A DNA stretch of 64,000 nt from an uncultured Lachnospiraceae bacterium (GCA_910578645.1 CAJTQI010000001.1:620001-684000); one strand, 5' to 3'. Shown: positions 44,197 to 53,384, counted from the first letter of the stretch. The notes: generated from the letters alone by a model not told the origin. Numbers and translations: made by a program.

Positions 44197-45351
44197 ATGG
44201 TTATACAACATAATATAACGGCAATGAATGCGAACCGTATGTTTAACCTGACAAATGCAAATCAGGCGAAATCTACGGAGAAGTTGTCTTCTGGGTATAA
44301 GATAAACCGTTCTGCAGATGATGCGGCGGGCTTGTCTATATCAGAGAAAATGCGACGCCAGGTGAGAGGGCTTACGCAGGCGTCGGCAAATGCAGCGGAC
44401 GGTATCTCCTGCGTGCAGACAGCGGAAGGAGCTTTGAATGAAGTCCAGGATATGCTGCAGCGCATGGGTGAGTTGGCGGTCAAGGGGGCGAATGGGACGC
44501 TGACTTCGGTAGACAGGGAATATATTACTATGGAAGTCAGGCAGCTAATGAGTGAGATTGACCGTGTGCAGTCGACTACTACGTTCAACGAACAAAAGCT
44601 GTTGGACGGCTCTTTTTCAGGCAAAGGACTGCAGGTAGGGGCAGAATCCGGGCAGCATATTACGATTAGTATCGGCAATATGTGTACCAATGATTTGATT
44701 GCCAGTGCGCTTTCCAAGGGAATCTTCTACCAGACGAATAATGACAGTCCACGGTGTCAGGTTACGGATAAGCCTCATCCATCGGTGGCGCCTTATCCGC
44801 CGGGAGTGACCGCATACTGGATTCCAGGGGATGGGACAACATGGGCGAAATACGAATATTTTGATAAGAAAACAGTTCAGCCTTGGGGTTCTCCGGGACA
44901 TAGTCATATTCTGTCGGCTGAAGACCTGACTATTTTCCACAGTTTTTCTTATGATGCCATTACGGATGAAAAAGTAAAAGACAGGCTGACAAACAAATGG
45001 AATAATTTTATGCCTGAAACCACAGGCGGCTCCGAAGAGGCTTTGGCACTTGACAAGGCTCAGGATGTCCGTTACTTCCAGGCGTTGAATGTCTTTGCGA
45101 AGAGTGCGATTTCCGATGTGTCGGAGGCGCGTTCCAATCTGGGCGCTATACAAAACCGGTTGGAGCATACGATAAGTAATCTGGATAATATTGTCGAGAA
45201 TACTACGGCGGCGGAATCTGCTATCAGAGATACGGATATCGCCACAGAGATGGTCAAATATGCCAATAATAATATTCTTGCCCAGGCAGGACAATCTATG
45301 CTTGCCCAGGCGAACCAGAGTAATCAGAGTGCTTTGGCTATCTTACAGTAA
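44197..45351 (+). CDS. Flagellin with an unusual central domain
   Basis: A 384-residue flagellin. The N-terminal D0/D1 part (about 1-165) starts MVIQHNITAMNANRMFN and includes LQRMGELAVKGANGT, in the D1 region bound by TLR5. The C-terminal D1/D0 part (about 285-384) has LGAIQNRLEHTISNLDN and ends QSALAILQ. Between them lie about 115 residues that are rich in Pro, Trp, Tyr and His (PHPSVAPYPPG, WGSPGHSH) and do not look like usual flagellin D2 or D3 domains. No other flagellar gene is in the window, so it is at a distance from the main cluster. A GAGGT site precedes the ATG. Confidence 0.92.
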   Translation: MVIQHNITAMNANRMFNLTNANQAKSTEKLSSGYKINRSADDAAGLSISEKMRRQVRGLTQASANAADGISCVQTAEGALNEVQDMLQRMGELAVKGANGTLTSVDREYITMEVRQLMSEIDRVQSTTTFNEQKLLDGSFSGKGLQVGAESGQHITISIGNMCTNDLIASALSKGIFYQTNNDSPRCQVTDKPHPSVAPYPPGVTAYWIPGDGTTWAKYEYFDKKTVQPWGSPGHSHILSAEDLTIFHSFSYDAITDEKVKDRLTNKWNNFMPETTGGSEEALALDKAQDVRYFQALNVFAKSAISDVSEARSNLGAIQNRLEHTISNLDNIVENTTAAESAIRDTDIATEMVKYANNNILAQAGQSMLAQANQSNQSALAILQ

Positions 45352-45354
45352 ACT

Positions 45355-45400
45355 AATCCGGTGCAGCCCAGGGGGATGCACCGGATTTGTTTGTTTTTTA
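45355..45400. terminator. Terminator between flagellin and cyclophilin genes
   Basis: ATCCGGTGCA pairs perfectly with TGCACCGGAT around an 11-base loop; TTGTTTGTTTTTTA follows on the plus strand. The two genes converge here. Confidence 0.88.
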
Positions 45401-45919
45401 AAGTTTCTCAGGTTCCGGGTATTCTACGCCGAAGGTTTCTACGGTGACGGTTTTTATCCGTTGTTCCTCAAGAGGGCGGTCAGAATAATCGGTTTCTGTC
45501 TCTGCTATCTTGTTCACATTCTCTATGCCTTCGGTTACTTTTCCAAACGCCGCATATTGTCCGTCCAGGTGTGGGCTTGTCTTGTGCATAATGAAGAACT
45601 GGCTGCCTGCGGAGTCAGGGTGCATACTCCTTGCCATGGAAAGGACGCCTTCCGTATGGTTTAAGCTATTCGGATGACCATTCTGTGCAAATTCACCACG
45701 GATAGAATAACCGGGACCTCCCATTCCGGTACCTTCCGGGTCGCCGCCCTGAATCATAAAATCTTTGATGACTCTGTGGAAAATCAGACCGTCGTAGAAA
45801 TTTTGATTAATCAGGCTAATAAAGTTGTTGACGGAGACGGGTGCAATATCAGGGTATAGCTCTGCCTTGATTACGTCGCCGTTCTCCATGGTAAAAGTTA
45901 CAATAGGGTTCTGTGCCAT
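45398..45919 (-). CDS. Cyclophilin-type peptidyl-prolyl cis-trans isomerase
   Basis: A 173-residue cytoplasmic cyclophilin. Active-site motifs FHRVIKDFMIQGGDPEGTG and SAGSQFFIM are complete; LDGQYAAFGKV holds the substrate Trp/Tyr-equivalent part. It speeds proline isomerisation during folding. The start at 45919 follows GGAGGAAAAC; an ATG 22 codons earlier has no such site. Confidence 0.92.
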   Translation of the reverse strand: MAQNPIVTFTMENGDVIKAELYPDIAPVSVNNFISLINQNFYDGLIFHRVIKDFMIQGGDPEGTGMGGPGYSIRGEFAQNGHPNSLNHTEGVLSMARSMHPDSAGSQFFIMHKTSPHLDGQYAAFGKVTEGIENVNKIAETETDYSDRPLEEQRIKTVTVETFGVEYPEPEKL

Positions 45920-46134
45920 GTTTTCCTCCATTCTGAAATCTGTCCTGACATACAATATAAGGTGCAAGTTCACTGTATCAGTCACTGACAGCGGTATATG
46001 CTTTCGGACAGCATTCTATGTTTGTGGTAAAATATCTGTATACTGACAGATACTATTATATATAGAAAGAGAAGAAGAGCGCAAGGGTTATTCTGCGCCG
46101 TATTTCATCGTGTAATGCATAAAGGGGGCAAGTT

Positions 46135-47082
46135 ATGCTTAGGAGAGCTGAATTATGGATAGAGGAAAATATTTTGCGGGAAAAAATCCTGTGTGCAGGA
46201 TGTATTCTGGTGAGTGACCTACAGAAACATGGGGTGGAAACGATAGTCAGAGAATACAGCGGAGTGAGGGGCGAAGAGACAGACGCGTGGATGCATGATG
46301 TTTTAAACGAGCAAACAGACCTTGGACGGGAGAATGTGTGCATCGGTACAGTATCATGTGGAGACTTGTATACTGCGCACAGTAGCATGGCGCAGGGAAC
46401 TTTGTATATTACGGATTCCGAGGCGGCATATAGGGTGCTGCGGCAGCATGGCAAGTATGTGCTTGCGTACCGTCATGAAGAAAACCAAGGGGCATCTTTT
46501 GCAGGGGGATTGTACGTGATTGAGAAGATAGAGGAAGTTGATTATGAGATAGTGGATATGGCATACCGCCGTCTTGCAGGTTTACCATGGGAAATTTTAG
46601 CAACAAAACGTTGTATAATCAGGGAGACCATAGAAGCGGATACAGACAGCTTTTACAGTATCTATGCCGGGCCTGATATTACAAAATATATGGAAGATTT
46701 GTATGCGGACAAGGATGAGGAAATTGCTTATATCAGGGACTATCGGGAGAAGGTGTACGCATTCTATGGGTACGGTATGTGGAGCGTATTGACGAAAGAA
46801 GGAACGGTTATCGGGCGCGCAGGCATTAACTGGCGTGAAGGTTTTGATTTGCCGGAGCTGGGATTTGTAATTGGGGTACCGTGGCAGAGGCAGGGATATG
46901 CTTATGAGGTTTGCAGTGCGATTCTTGCCTATGCCGATGAAGAACTGGGCTTTTCACAGGTGCAGGCGTTGGTGATGGAAGGAAATGATAAATCCGCAGC
47001 GCTATGCCGTAAATTGGGATTACAATGGGAAGAGAAAGTGATATTAGAAGACGGCGTGTACGATTTGTACCGGAACTTATAA
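46135..47082 (+). CDS. GNAT acetyltransferase with an extra N-terminal domain
   Basis: A 315-residue protein. The C-terminal half (about 160-315) is a RimJ/RimL-like GNAT domain: CIIRETIEADTDSFYSIYAG, the acetyl-CoA loop VPWQRQGYAYEVC and the final AALCRKLGLQWEEK. The N-terminal 150 residues form a separate Rossmann-like unit (GTLYITDSEAAYRVLRQHGKYV) that resembles HAD or phosphatase-like folds but has no clear active site. The acceptor substrate is unknown. The gene is 30 bp ahead of the LysR regulator and may be co-transcribed with it. Confidence 0.8.
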   Translation: MLRRAELWIEENILREKILCAGCILVSDLQKHGVETIVREYSGVRGEETDAWMHDVLNEQTDLGRENVCIGTVSCGDLYTAHSSMAQGTLYITDSEAAYRVLRQHGKYVLAYRHEENQGASFAGGLYVIEKIEEVDYEIVDMAYRRLAGLPWEILATKRCIIRETIEADTDSFYSIYAGPDITKYMEDLYADKDEEIAYIRDYREKVYAFYGYGMWSVLTKEGTVIGRAGINWREGFDLPELGFVIGVPWQRQGYAYEVCSAILAYADEELGFSQVQALVMEGNDKSAALCRKLGLQWEEKVILEDGVYDLYRNL

Positions 47083-47111
47083 AAATACATTACTCGGTGG
47101 GAGGACATAGG

Positions 47112-47927
47112 GTGGATACACAATCTTTACAGACTTTTCTTACATTAGCGGAGCACAGGAATTTTACAAAGGCGGCAGACGCTTTGTTTGTGGCTCAGTC
47201 CACAGTGACCAACCGGATTGCGGAATTGGAGCGTGAAGTCGGAAAGCCCCTGTTTGACAGAAACAAGAGGAAAGTTACGCTGAATAAAGAAGGAGAGGCG
47301 TTTCTCTTTTACGCCAGAAGAATTTTGGAACTACAAAGCGCCGGCATCCAGGAAGTCAACTCCCTCAAGAAATATCAGGAAACCTTTCGGATTGGAACTA
47401 CCAATACAATTTATGAATGTTATCTTTTTCCTTTGATTCAGGAATACATGAAGAAGCATCCGCACCATGCGGTGAAGGTGACAATCGGCCATTCGGGTGA
47501 TTTGCTGCAGGCAATCCAGGACCATCTGCTGGACGTGGCATATTGTTACCTGCCCTTGTACCATGCCGGATTTACCTGCGACGTCTTCGCCACGGACCGC
47601 CTTATGCTCGTGACGGGATGCGAAAATAATACTTATGAAGGTGGTATCACAAAAGAAGAGCTGGCTGGCTCCAACTATTTGTATTGTAATTTTGCTTTGC
47701 AGGAAGTGGGGCTCTTTATCAGAGAGCTGTTTCCTCCTCATTACCAATTTGGATTTGAAATCGACAACAGTACGAAGCTGATTCCTTATCTGGTTGCTTT
47801 TGACGGGATTAGCTTTGTGCCGGAAAGTCTTGCCGCACCCTATATCTCGGAAGGGAAACTTAAAAGTATAAAACTACTTGATTTTGAAGCGCCCAAGATT
47901 AACAGTTACAAAATCAGCGTAGGATAA
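47112..47927 (+). CDS. LysR-family transcriptional regulator
   Basis: A 271-residue regulator. The helix-turn-helix is RNFTKAADALFVAQSTVTNR (about 17-36) and a periplasmic-binding-like effector domain follows to the end. The start is a GTG at 47112 with GGGAGG ahead; the frame continues upstream through the GNAT gene without a site. Shorter than the usual 290-300 residues at the C-terminus. The regulated gene is not evident; it might be the GNAT gene or the ammonium transporter. Confidence 0.87.
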   Translation: MDTQSLQTFLTLAEHRNFTKAADALFVAQSTVTNRIAELEREVGKPLFDRNKRKVTLNKEGEAFLFYARRILELQSAGIQEVNSLKKYQETFRIGTTNTIYECYLFPLIQEYMKKHPHHAVKVTIGHSGDLLQAIQDHLLDVAYCYLPLYHAGFTCDVFATDRLMLVTGCENNTYEGGITKEELAGSNYLYCNFALQEVGLFIRELFPPHYQFGFEIDNSTKLIPYLVAFDGISFVPESLAAPYISEGKLKSIKLLDFEAPKINSYKISVG

Positions 47928-47930
47928 TAG

Positions 47931-48059
47931 ATGGATATATTAATTGGACGGGCGAAGGGGCATGACCAGGAGGCATTTGGGAATTTAATCAAAGCGTATA
48001 CGGTTTCTATGTACAAAGTTGCTAAAGCCATTCTTAAAAATTCTATTGACATCTGTTAA
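47931..48059 (+). pseudogene. Truncated remnant of an ECF sigma factor gene
   Basis: 42 codons from the ATG at 47931 to TAA. The sequence has the N-terminal pattern of ECF sigma-70 region 2: GRAKGHDQEAFGNLIKAYT, then SMYKVAKAILKN. In intact relatives region 2 continues with the acidic D-x-x-D-A-x-Q segment; here it breaks off at SIDIC. No further sigma frame is found downstream before the ammonium transporter, so the gene has been cut by a deletion. The start overlaps the end of the LysR gene region by three bases of spacing only. Confidence 0.7.
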
Positions 48060-48380
48060 ACGCAGTGTTACAATCAAGTTCGTAAAAGCAAAGGCGCTTT
48101 GAGGAAACTCAAAGCGTTTTTTATTGTGCTGATACAAGACAAAACATAATCTGGAGAATGGAAAAATGCGGAGCAATGGGGCTTATGGAAGAGACACATT
48201 GTATCCGCACTTTTTTTATCAAAAGCATTTTTCTTTTTCGTGTGACATTTGGGTTTACAGAGAACAAATTCTATGAAACAGGAATATGCTTTCTTCCAGG
48301 GACATGCAGAGTCAAAGTGAGGAGAAAAATGTGTAGAAGCCTGTTTGCAGGCGGAAACAGGAACGGAGGAAAATTTATCT
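48060..48380. other. Gap ahead of the ammonium transporter
   Basis: Apart from the terminator at 48092 no feature stands out. No ORF is supported. The ammonium transporter promoter should be here, but no box pair is convincing. Confidence 0.5.
48092..48124 (+). terminator. Terminator after the ECF remnant
   Basis: CGCTTTGAG, GAAA, CTCAAAGCG and six T form a compact perfect terminator. It probably belonged to the intact sigma gene operon or ends LysR transcription. Confidence 0.88.
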
Positions 48381-50150
48381 ATGACAGAGGAGATTATGGA
48401 GGTTTTAAACGGGCAGGTATTTGGCGTCTGGTTTTTGATTGGCGCGGCTTTGGTCTTCTGGATGCAGGCAGGGTTTGCCATGGTTGAGACGGGTTTTACA
48501 AGAGCCAAAAATGCGGGAAATATCATTATGAAAAACCTGATGGATTTCTGCATCGGCACGGTAGTGTTTATACTGATTGGTTTCAGCCTGTTGTTGGGTG
48601 AGGATATAGTTGGGTTAATCGGCAAGCCGGGATTCGATATTTTTACAGGTTATGCGGATTTTGACTGGTCGAATTTTGTATTTAACCTGGTGTTTTGTGC
48701 GACCACCGCGACAATCGTATCCGGCGCCATGGCAGAGCGGACGAAATTCTTAAGCTACTGTGTCTATTCGGCGGTGATTTCTGCGCTGATTTACCCTATT
48801 GAGGCACACTGGATTTGGGGCGGAGGATGGTTATCCCAAATAGGGTTCCATGATTTTGCAGGTTCTTGCGCGATACATATGGTAGGCGGTATATCGGCGT
48901 TAATCGGGGCGAAGATACTAGGTCCCCGTATCGGAAAGTTCACGAAGGATAAAGACGGAAAGATTACGAAGGTCAATGCTTTTCCAGGGCACAATATTCC
49001 AATCGGCGCCCTTGGCGTGTTTATTCTGTGGCTTGGATGGTATGGGTTTAACGGTGCAGCGGCGACAAGCGTGGAACAGTTAGGTTCAATTTTCGTGACA
49101 ACGACGATTGCCCCTGCAGTGGCTACGGTCGTGTGTATGGTTTTTACATGGATAAAATATGGTAAACCGGATGTATCTATGTGCCTGAATGCATCTCTTG
49201 CCGGCCTGGTTGCAATCACGGCTCCATGCGACGTGACGGATGCTTTCGGGGCAATTGTAATCGGTGCGGTTGCGGGTCTCTTGGTGGTGTTCGGTGTATG
49301 GCTGTTAGACTATAAATTGCGGATTGACGACCCTGTTGGCGCGGTTGCGGTTCACTGCATGAACGGTATCTGGGGTACGGTTGCGGTAGGCTTTTTTGCA
49401 ACCAACACGGCTCCGGGGTATGCGATTGCAGACACGGCAGGAAATGAAATGGTAGGTTTGTTCTATGGAGGCGGATTAAAACTTCTTGGATTGCAGATGA
49501 TTGGATTCATATCTGTGGCGGCATGGACGGCAGTTACAATTACGATAGTATTTGTGGTGATTAAGGCAGTGATTGGACTGCGCGCCTCAGAGGAGGAAGA
49601 GATTGTAGGCCTTGATGCCATGGAGCATGGTCTCGCATCGGCATATTCAGGGTTCAGTATCATGGATGTGTCCAACACAATGGCTATGGAGATTAATGAA
49701 AATACAAGCTTAGGTACGGAAGACTACGAAGCGGCTTCCGAAGTACAGAAAGACGCAGCAGTGAAGGTTGCCCAAGTGCCGATAGCTTCCGCAACAGGTA
49801 TGTATAAAGTGGCTATTATCGCAAAATTGTCCAGGTATGACCATCTGAGAAAAGCAATGAATGATTTGGGCGTGACTGGCATGACGGTGACACAGGTAAT
49901 GGGCTGTGGCATTCAAAGGGGCGCCGGCGAAATGTATCGTGGCGTCGAGATGGATGCCACCTTACTCCCGAAGGTTAAGGTTGAGGTGGTAGTCAGCAAG
50001 ATTCCGGTGGAGAATGTTGTGGAGGCGGCGAAGAAGGCTCTGTATACAGGGCACATCGGAGACGGCAAGATTTTTGTCTACAATGTTGACAGAGTCATTA
50101 AAGTCCGGACAGGTGAAGAAGATTTCGCTGCCTTGCAGGATGTGGAGTAA
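48381..50150 (+). CDS. Ammonium transporter fused to a PII signalling domain
   Basis: A 589-residue fusion. Residues 1 to about 410 form an Amt channel of 11 helices with the twin His sites (EAHWIWGGGW, AVHCMNGIWG) and the Asp/Gly signature ATTATIVSGAMAER. A linker of about 60 residues leads to a full PII (GlnB/GlnK) domain at about 472-585. Its T-loop reads GIQRGAGEMYRGVEM and then LLPKVKVEVVV: Tyr46 is kept, but Tyr51, the uridylylation site, is Met. The channel should be gated in cis by ATP/ADP and 2-oxoglutarate. The start at 48381 has GGAGG 11 bases ahead; a TTG 12 codons earlier has none. Confidence 0.93.
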   Translation: MTEEIMEVLNGQVFGVWFLIGAALVFWMQAGFAMVETGFTRAKNAGNIIMKNLMDFCIGTVVFILIGFSLLLGEDIVGLIGKPGFDIFTGYADFDWSNFVFNLVFCATTATIVSGAMAERTKFLSYCVYSAVISALIYPIEAHWIWGGGWLSQIGFHDFAGSCAIHMVGGISALIGAKILGPRIGKFTKDKDGKITKVNAFPGHNIPIGALGVFILWLGWYGFNGAAATSVEQLGSIFVTTTIAPAVATVVCMVFTWIKYGKPDVSMCLNASLAGLVAITAPCDVTDAFGAIVIGAVAGLLVVFGVWLLDYKLRIDDPVGAVAVHCMNGIWGTVAVGFFATNTAPGYAIADTAGNEMVGLFYGGGLKLLGLQMIGFISVAAWTAVTITIVFVVIKAVIGLRASEEEEIVGLDAMEHGLASAYSGFSIMDVSNTMAMEINENTSLGTEDYEAASEVQKDAAVKVAQVPIASATGMYKVAIIAKLSRYDHLRKAMNDLGVTGMTVTQVMGCGIQRGAGEMYRGVEMDATLLPKVKVEVVVSKIPVENVVEAAKKALYTGHIGDGKIFVYNVDRVIKVRTGEEDFAALQDVE

Positions 50151-50198
50151 ATATTTCTTTCAGTAAGCGTATATCTAATATCCCTTAGTTTGTATATA

Positions 50199-50241
50199 TA
50201 AAACGGGTTCCCGGTGCTTCCACCACCGGGGACTCGTTTTA
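50199..50241 (+). terminator. Terminator after amt-PII
   Basis: AAAACGGGTTCCCGGTG pairs with CACCGGGGACTCGTTTT (two mismatches) around a short loop. The T-run is part of the stem. The 400-bp gap to pyk also holds the promoter at 50430. Confidence 0.8.
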
Positions 50242-50429
50242 TGTGTGGCCTGATTGCACCAGACAGATTGGCAAGCATGGGCAAAACATTAATCTTTTGC
50301 TAAGATACCACAGCCATTAGTTAAAAATCGGCATAATATGATATGATTGAAACATTTCAGAAAACAGGAGATTTATAAAAGGCAAGTGAAGTAAATAGGA
50401 TTCCTGTAGGGCAGCACTTGTTTAAGATA

Positions 50430-50459
50430 TTGTATTTTCGTATAAAATAGAAATATAAT
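50430..50459 (+). promoter_or_regulatory. Sigma-70-type promoter for pyk
   Basis: TTGTAT, 18 bases and a perfect TATAAT, about 90 bases before the start codon. Confidence 0.65.
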
Positions 50460-50551
50460 TAATATGCCCGGTGGCAGATGCAGTGCTGAACATTTCGGAA
50501 TAGAGGAGAGAAAAAGCCTGGCAGTTATAACATTTAAGATGGAGGATGAAT

Positions 50552-51967
50552 ATGAGGAAAACCAAGATTGTGTGTACGCTCGGCCCGTCTACAGAAAATG
50601 AGGATGTGCTTAAACAAATGATGATTGAGGGAATGAACGTGGCCAGATGTAACTTTTCACACGGAACTTACGATGACCATAAGAGAAGAATGGATATGGT
50701 GAAAAAACTCCGCAAGGAGGTCGGGGAACCGGTGGCAATTCTGTTGGATACGAAGGGGCCCGAAGTGCGTGTCAGAAATTTCAAAGAAGGTAAGGTGGCT
50801 TTGGAAGAAGGACAATTGTTCACGTTGACTGCGGATGATGTGGAAGGGACGAAGGATATCGTGAGCGTGACATATAACCGCCTTTATGAAGACTTGGAGG
50901 TGGGGATGCGGGTTTTAATAGATGACGGTCTGATTGAAATGAAAGTGGAGAAGGTTGACAAGAATAACATTGTCTGCCGGGTTATAAACGGAGGCATCGT
51001 ATCAAACCATAAAGGAGTCAATGTGCCGGAAGTGGATTTGTCGATGCCGTATATCAGCGACAAGGACCGGGAAGATATTCTTTTTGGTATTGAACAGGAT
51101 GTGGATTTTATTGCTGCGTCTTTTGTCCAGAAGAAGGAAGATATTTTGCAGTTGCGCAAGCTGCTTGAGAAAAACGGTGGTGAAGACATCAGGATTATTT
51201 CCAAGATAGAAAATGCGCAAGGTGTTGCAAACATCGACGATATTATAGAAGTGTCCGATGGCATTATGGTGGCCAGAGGCGATATGGGAGTGGAAATTCC
51301 CTACGAGGAAGTACCTGTGATTCAGAAAAAGATTATCAAGAAAGTTTACCGTGCGGGCAAGCAAGTGATTACGGCCACACAGATGTTAGAGTCTATGATT
51401 AAGAATCCGCGGCCTACCAGGGCGGAGACTACCGATATTGCCAATGCAGTGTATGACGGCACGAGCGCCATTATGCTGTCCGGCGAGACGGCGGCGGGGG
51501 CATATCCGGTGGAGGCCGTTAAAACCATGGTGCGGATTGCAGAGCGTACGGAGCAGGATGTGGATTATTGCAAACGGTTTTTCCAGTATGAGAGAAATGC
51601 CAATCCGGACATTACGGATGCGATATGCCATGCCACATGCACCACTGCGCTTGACCTGAATGCCAGAGCAATCGTGACCGTCACCAAGTCAGGCAGGTCG
51701 GCGAGGATGATTTCCAGATACCGTCCAAACAGCGATATTATTAGCTGTGCCACCACCGAGAAGGTATGCAGGCAATTATCCTTGACATGGGGTGTGGTGC
51801 CGGTTTTGATTAAAGAAGAAAAAGAAGTTTTTAATCTCTTCGATAAGGCAATCCAGGCGGCGATGAAGATGAAGCTTTTGGAAAAAGGGGACTTGACGGT
51901 TATCACCTCAGGGGTTCCCATCGGCGTTTCCGGTACAACCAATATGATGAAGGTGCAGATTGTATAA
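50552..51967 (+). CDS. pyk: Pyruvate kinase
   Basis: A 471-residue enzyme that turns phosphoenolpyruvate and ADP into pyruvate and ATP. Motifs: TKIVCTLGPSTE, NFSHGTYDDH, ISKIENAQGV, the signature MVARGDMGVEIP and ATQMLESMIKNPRPTRAE. The extra C-terminal PEP-utiliser domain of Bacillus enzymes is absent. The start at 50552 is six bases after GGAGG; an ATG at 50546 overlaps the site. Confidence 0.95.
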   Translation: MRKTKIVCTLGPSTENEDVLKQMMIEGMNVARCNFSHGTYDDHKRRMDMVKKLRKEVGEPVAILLDTKGPEVRVRNFKEGKVALEEGQLFTLTADDVEGTKDIVSVTYNRLYEDLEVGMRVLIDDGLIEMKVEKVDKNNIVCRVINGGIVSNHKGVNVPEVDLSMPYISDKDREDILFGIEQDVDFIAASFVQKKEDILQLRKLLEKNGGEDIRIISKIENAQGVANIDDIIEVSDGIMVARGDMGVEIPYEEVPVIQKKIIKKVYRAGKQVITATQMLESMIKNPRPTRAETTDIANAVYDGTSAIMLSGETAAGAYPVEAVKTMVRIAERTEQDVDYCKRFFQYERNANPDITDAICHATCTTALDLNARAIVTVTKSGRSARMISRYRPNSDIISCATTEKVCRQLSLTWGVVPVLIKEEKEVFNLFDKAIQAAMKMKLLEKGDLTVITSGVPIGVSGTTNMMKVQIV

Positions 51968-51986
51968 GAGAGCTTTCGGATATTTT

Positions 51987-52125
51987 CGAGTTTGCGGCAA
52001 GTTTTTCGTAGGAGAACTTGTCGTAAATAAGCTGTGCTCGTTTTTTATGATATAGAATTAGGGTGTCAAAGGTGCAATTCCCATACTTCTATGTTTGAAA
52101 AGTTGGCCGTTAGGCCAACTTTTTT
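51987..52125. repeat. Decayed 75-bp-type unit, fold-back end and shared terminator hairpin
   Basis: 51987-52048 begins CGAGTTTGCGGCAAG and ends GCTCGTTTTTTA, a diverged copy of the 75-bp unit. At 52055 GAATTAGGGTGTCAAAGGTG resembles the left end of the fold-back element (41227). At 52098-52125 AAGTTGGCC, GTTA, GGCCAACTT and a T-run repeats the hairpin of 40105-40131 and ends in the stop codon of the convergent permease gene. It should work as the pyk terminator. Confidence 0.65.
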
Positions 52126-53164
52126 AGAGGAAGAAGCTTACCACCGGGATAGTCACCAAACTCAAAATGGTGGTCAGGATAATACCCTGGGAGATTGTGT
52201 CGGTGTCCACATGAAGTTGTTTGCAGAGCATGAGCGGCATATTAGCGGCAGGGACAGCTAACATCAAGGCCATGGTATTTAGTATAAGGGTATCCTGTAC
52301 CATTGGCCGCAAGAGCAGGATACAGCCGACAGGAAGCAGAATCTGGCGTAACAACGTAAAGCCATACAGCTTCGGGTGGGAAAAGATATCTTTTAACGTC
52401 ATCTGAGCCACGGAAACTCCTAACACGAGCATGGACAACAATGTGGTGGCCTGTCCCATATAGGACAAGGTGGATGAGACGATTACGGGCACCTTGAAGT
52501 CGCCCAGGTAGAAAATGATGGTTGCAGCGGCGGAAATTGTCCCGGCATTGACGAGTTTTTGCAGACGGTTATGGGGTTCTTTTGTCCTGGTTGTCTGCTT
52601 TTTGTCTGTACAGACATAAGCATTTGCGTCGTCGTGCACTGTTGCATCACAGGCAGGTGTCGTATCCTCCTTTCTGGATGCAGCCTGTGCGGCAAGTTGC
52701 TTCGCTTCGGCTTTGCGCAGGAGGGAAATACCGAAAGTATAGATTAGAATATTAAAAATGAGGTTGTAAATTGATACGAAGATTAAAGATTGGGCGCCTA
52801 ATACAGCCGAAGCTAAAGGGATGCCGATAAATCCTACATTGCCGAAGATAGTCAGCATCTGGTAGGCATAGTGGTACATGTCCGGTACACGCAGGATACG
52901 GGGAATCAGGAAACTTGCCGTGATTAAAAGCGCATAGATAAGCAAGTAGACTGCCAATGCGGTTCCCAGTCCCTGCAGTGAAACTTTAGGGCCATCCTGG
53001 AAAGCGGAACAGATTAAAAGAGCAGGGTTTGTCACGTTGACGATAATACCTGAAATTTGTTTGGATGTCGTTTCAGAGAGCAATTTCTTCTTATATAAAA
53101 GCATTCCAATACTAATCAGTATGAAAATAATAACCATTTGCTGTAATACAATTGCGATATCCAT
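52124..53164 (-). CDS. AEC-family (auxin efflux carrier-like) permease
   Basis: A 346-residue membrane protein with two five-helix halves joined by a charged loop of about 50 residues (near 165-215) rich in Asp, Thr and Lys. Family motifs: GIIVNVTNPALLICSAF and AVPAANMPLMLCKQ. AEC carriers in bacteria often move malate or other organic acids; the substrate here is unknown. The gene is convergent with pyk, and its stop lies in the T-run of the shared hairpin. Confidence 0.85.
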   Translation of the reverse strand: MDIAIVLQQMVIIFILISIGMLLYKKKLLSETTSKQISGIIVNVTNPALLICSAFQDGPKVSLQGLGTALAVYLLIYALLITASFLIPRILRVPDMYHYAYQMLTIFGNVGFIGIPLASAVLGAQSLIFVSIYNLIFNILIYTFGISLLRKAEAKQLAAQAASRKEDTTPACDATVHDDANAYVCTDKKQTTRTKEPHNRLQKLVNAGTISAAATIIFYLGDFKVPVIVSSTLSYMGQATTLLSMLVLGVSVAQMTLKDIFSHPKLYGFTLLRQILLPVGCILLLRPMVQDTLILNTMALMLAVPAANMPLMLCKQLHVDTDTISQGIILTTILSLVTIPVVSFFL

Positions 53165-53351
53165 GCGTATCCTCCGGTCGATGATAAAGATATTTTGAAA
53201 GTGTAGTAGTTTGTTCCAACAGGGGTTATTGTACCACGATTCTGAAGCATTTCAAATGGTTTCTTTTTGGATTAATTTTTCTGCTTTCAATTAAGACACT
53301 TTCCTAATAGACAAGATATTGGTATAATATGGTCGTGGAAAATTTTTAACA

Positions 53352-53384
53352 GCGAGATTTGTGTCTGCGCGCTGCTTGTCACAA
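53352..53384. repeat. 33-bp dispersed repeat (copy 2)
   Basis: The block starting GCGAGATTTGTGTCTGCG matches 13060-13092 at 30 of 33 positions. It lies between a possible -10 (TATAAT, 53323) and the GH36 start, so it would be in the mRNA leader. The remainder of the 261-bp gap 53165-53425 shows nothing else. Confidence 0.7.

Noticed and set aside
47025..47111. An upstream ATG start for the LysR regulator
   Set aside because: It lies inside the GNAT gene and lacks a ribosome site. The GTG at 47112 has GGGAGG ahead and gives the normal LysR N-terminus.
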